Positions 63,360-64,000 of a DNA stretch of 64,000 bases are shown here, piece by piece; positions within the stretch are counted from its first letter, which is position 1, and the number at the start of each line of letters is the position of its first letter. Made by a program: the position numbers and the translations under genes. The notes beneath the pieces are model-generated. The model was not told the origin of the DNA. It saw nothing but the letters and a program-made list of their open reading frames with translations, and did no database searches. This DNA comes from Woeseiaceae bacterium (lineage in GTDB: Bacteria > Pseudomonadota > Gammaproteobacteria > Steroidobacterales > Woeseiaceae). Where the stretch lies: assembly GCA_024640345.1 (NCBI GenBank), contig JAHEFD010000006.1, positions 1-64,000 on the forward strand, given 5' to 3'.

Positions 63360-63977
63360 ATGCGCCAACTGACCCCCAGGCAAAAAGAAATACTTGAATT
63401 AATTCAAGGTTTTATCAATGAATTTGGCATGCCGCCCACGCGTGCAGAGATCGCCAAAGAGCTTGGTTTCAAGTCGGCCAACGCGGCCGAAGAGCACCTC
63501 CGTGCCTTGCAGAAAAAGGGAGTTTTAGACCTGGTCCCGGGTGCTTCCAGGGGTATTCAGCTGAAAGATTCTCTGCGTGAACAGTTGGGTCTCCCGCTGG
63601 TTGGCAGAGTCGCTGCCGGCAGCCCGATTCTCGCGGAGGAACATATCGAGGCGCATTATCAGGTGGACCCGGCATTTTTTAACCCCAAGCCGCACTATCT
63701 CCTGAGGGTAGAGGGCATGAGTATGAAGAATGCGGGTATTCTGGATGGCGATCTTGTTGCCGTGCATCGAACCCCTGAAGTGCGTAGTCGCCAGATTGTG
63801 GTTGCGCGTGTTGAGGATGAAGTAACCGTGAAGCGTTACCGACAGGAGGGGTCTGTAGTCTGGTTGCTGCCTGAGAATGAAGATTTCGAGCCGATACAGG
63901 TTGATCTGAGGGAGCGGACGATGGTTATCGAAGGCGTCGTTGTCGGTGTCATCCGCGACGGCATGCCGCTGCATTAG
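63360..63977 (+). CDS. lexA: LexA repressor
   Basis: SOS repressor, self-cleaving with RecA filaments. 205 aa. N-terminal winged helix [20 protein letters not shown] with the recognition helix [20 protein letters not shown]; cleavage site Ala86-Gly87 (RVAAGSPI), catalytic Ser121 (VEGMSMKN) and Lys158 (EVTVKRYRQ). ATG 63360 is 11 bases after the SOS box, which would cover the start of the mRNA. The window ends 23 bases after the stop, so possible downstream SOS genes are not seen. Confidence 0.98.
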   Translation: MRQLTPRQKEILELIQGFINEFGMPPTRAEIAKELGFKSANAAEEHLRALQKKGVLDLVPGASRGIQLKDSLREQLGLPLVGRVAAGSPILAEEHIEAHYQVDPAFFNPKPHYLLRVEGMSMKNAGILDGDLVAVHRTPEVRSRQIVVARVEDEVTVKRYRQEGSVVWLLPENEDFEPIQVDLRERTMVIEGVVVGVIRDGMPLH

Positions 63978-64000
63978 AACCTGAGCCCGATTTCAGATGC

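Overview
The window is a gene-dense chromosomal segment (about 65 protein genes, mostly short intergenic gaps, no mobile element, CRISPR array, rRNA or tRNA recognised). Gene content and order are those of a gammaproteobacterium: surE-pcm-nlpD-rpoS, rpoE-rseABC-lepA-lepB-rnc-era-recO-pdxJ-acpS, lolCDE, comEC-exbBD-msbA-lpxK-kdsB, rne/rluC, yceD-rpmF-plsX-fabH and lexA. The genes for SdhE, YgfX and YgfZ, a perfect CTGT-N8-ACAG SOS box before lexA and a sigma-E-like promoter before rpoE agree. The mixture of Pseudomonas-like gene order with an RpfE-like gene before recJ and a DUF1674/SDHAF4 gene before sdhCDAB suggests a deep-branching, aerobic, probably free-living gammaproteobacterium (Woeseiales/Xanthomonadales/Chromatiales neighbourhood); the genus cannot be fixed from sequence reading alone.

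Layout. 1-3.7 kb: stationary-phase and protein-repair block (surE, pcm, yqaA, nlpD, rpoS). 3.9-5.9 kb: ygbA, an Mth938-like gene and an RpfE-like gene overlapping recJ. 5.9-10.2 kb: recJ, prfB (with the classical +1 programmed frameshift) and lysS. 10.3-15.4 kb: succinate dehydrogenase with its maturation factors: ygfZ, an SDHAF4 homologue, sdhCDAB, sdhE, ygfX. 15.5-18.6 kb: sigma-E regulon core. 18.6-25.3 kb: secretion, RNA processing, repair, PLP and ACP activation. 25.3-30.2 kb: a DEDDy exonuclease, rlmD, nagZ, a nucleoside phosphorylase and a degenerate GGDEF protein. 30.2-34.7 kb: mfd and csiV on the minus strand. 35.3-46.1 kb: envelope biogenesis (LolCDE, ComEC, ExbBD, MsbA, LpxK, KdsB). 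46.1-51.7 kb: an accessory stretch on the minus strand (a periplasmic di-haem peroxidase operon, a hydantoinase, an M19-like peptidase). 52-60.3 kb: LMW phosphatase, rne, rluC, maf/yceF and the fatty-acid operon. 60.3-64 kb: a YkvA protein, a GST, an L,D-transpeptidase facing an Lpp/OprI-type lipoprotein, and lexA.

Most of the window is core housekeeping and I do not see a conspicuous defence or mobile system. The best candidate for something undescribed is the three-gene minus-strand operon at 46.7-49.0 kb: a MauG/CcpA-type di-haem cytochrome, a FixH/YtkA-like His/Met-rich periplasmic protein, and a membrane-anchored protein whose predicted mature N-terminus is histidine. Other points worth checking are the M19 homologue lacking three of five metal ligands, the clustering of four Sdh/Fe-S maturation genes around sdhCDAB, two promoters that predict leaderless mRNAs (yceD, nagZ), a CRP-like palindrome before lolC, and a terminator hairpin embedded in the end of a convergent gene.
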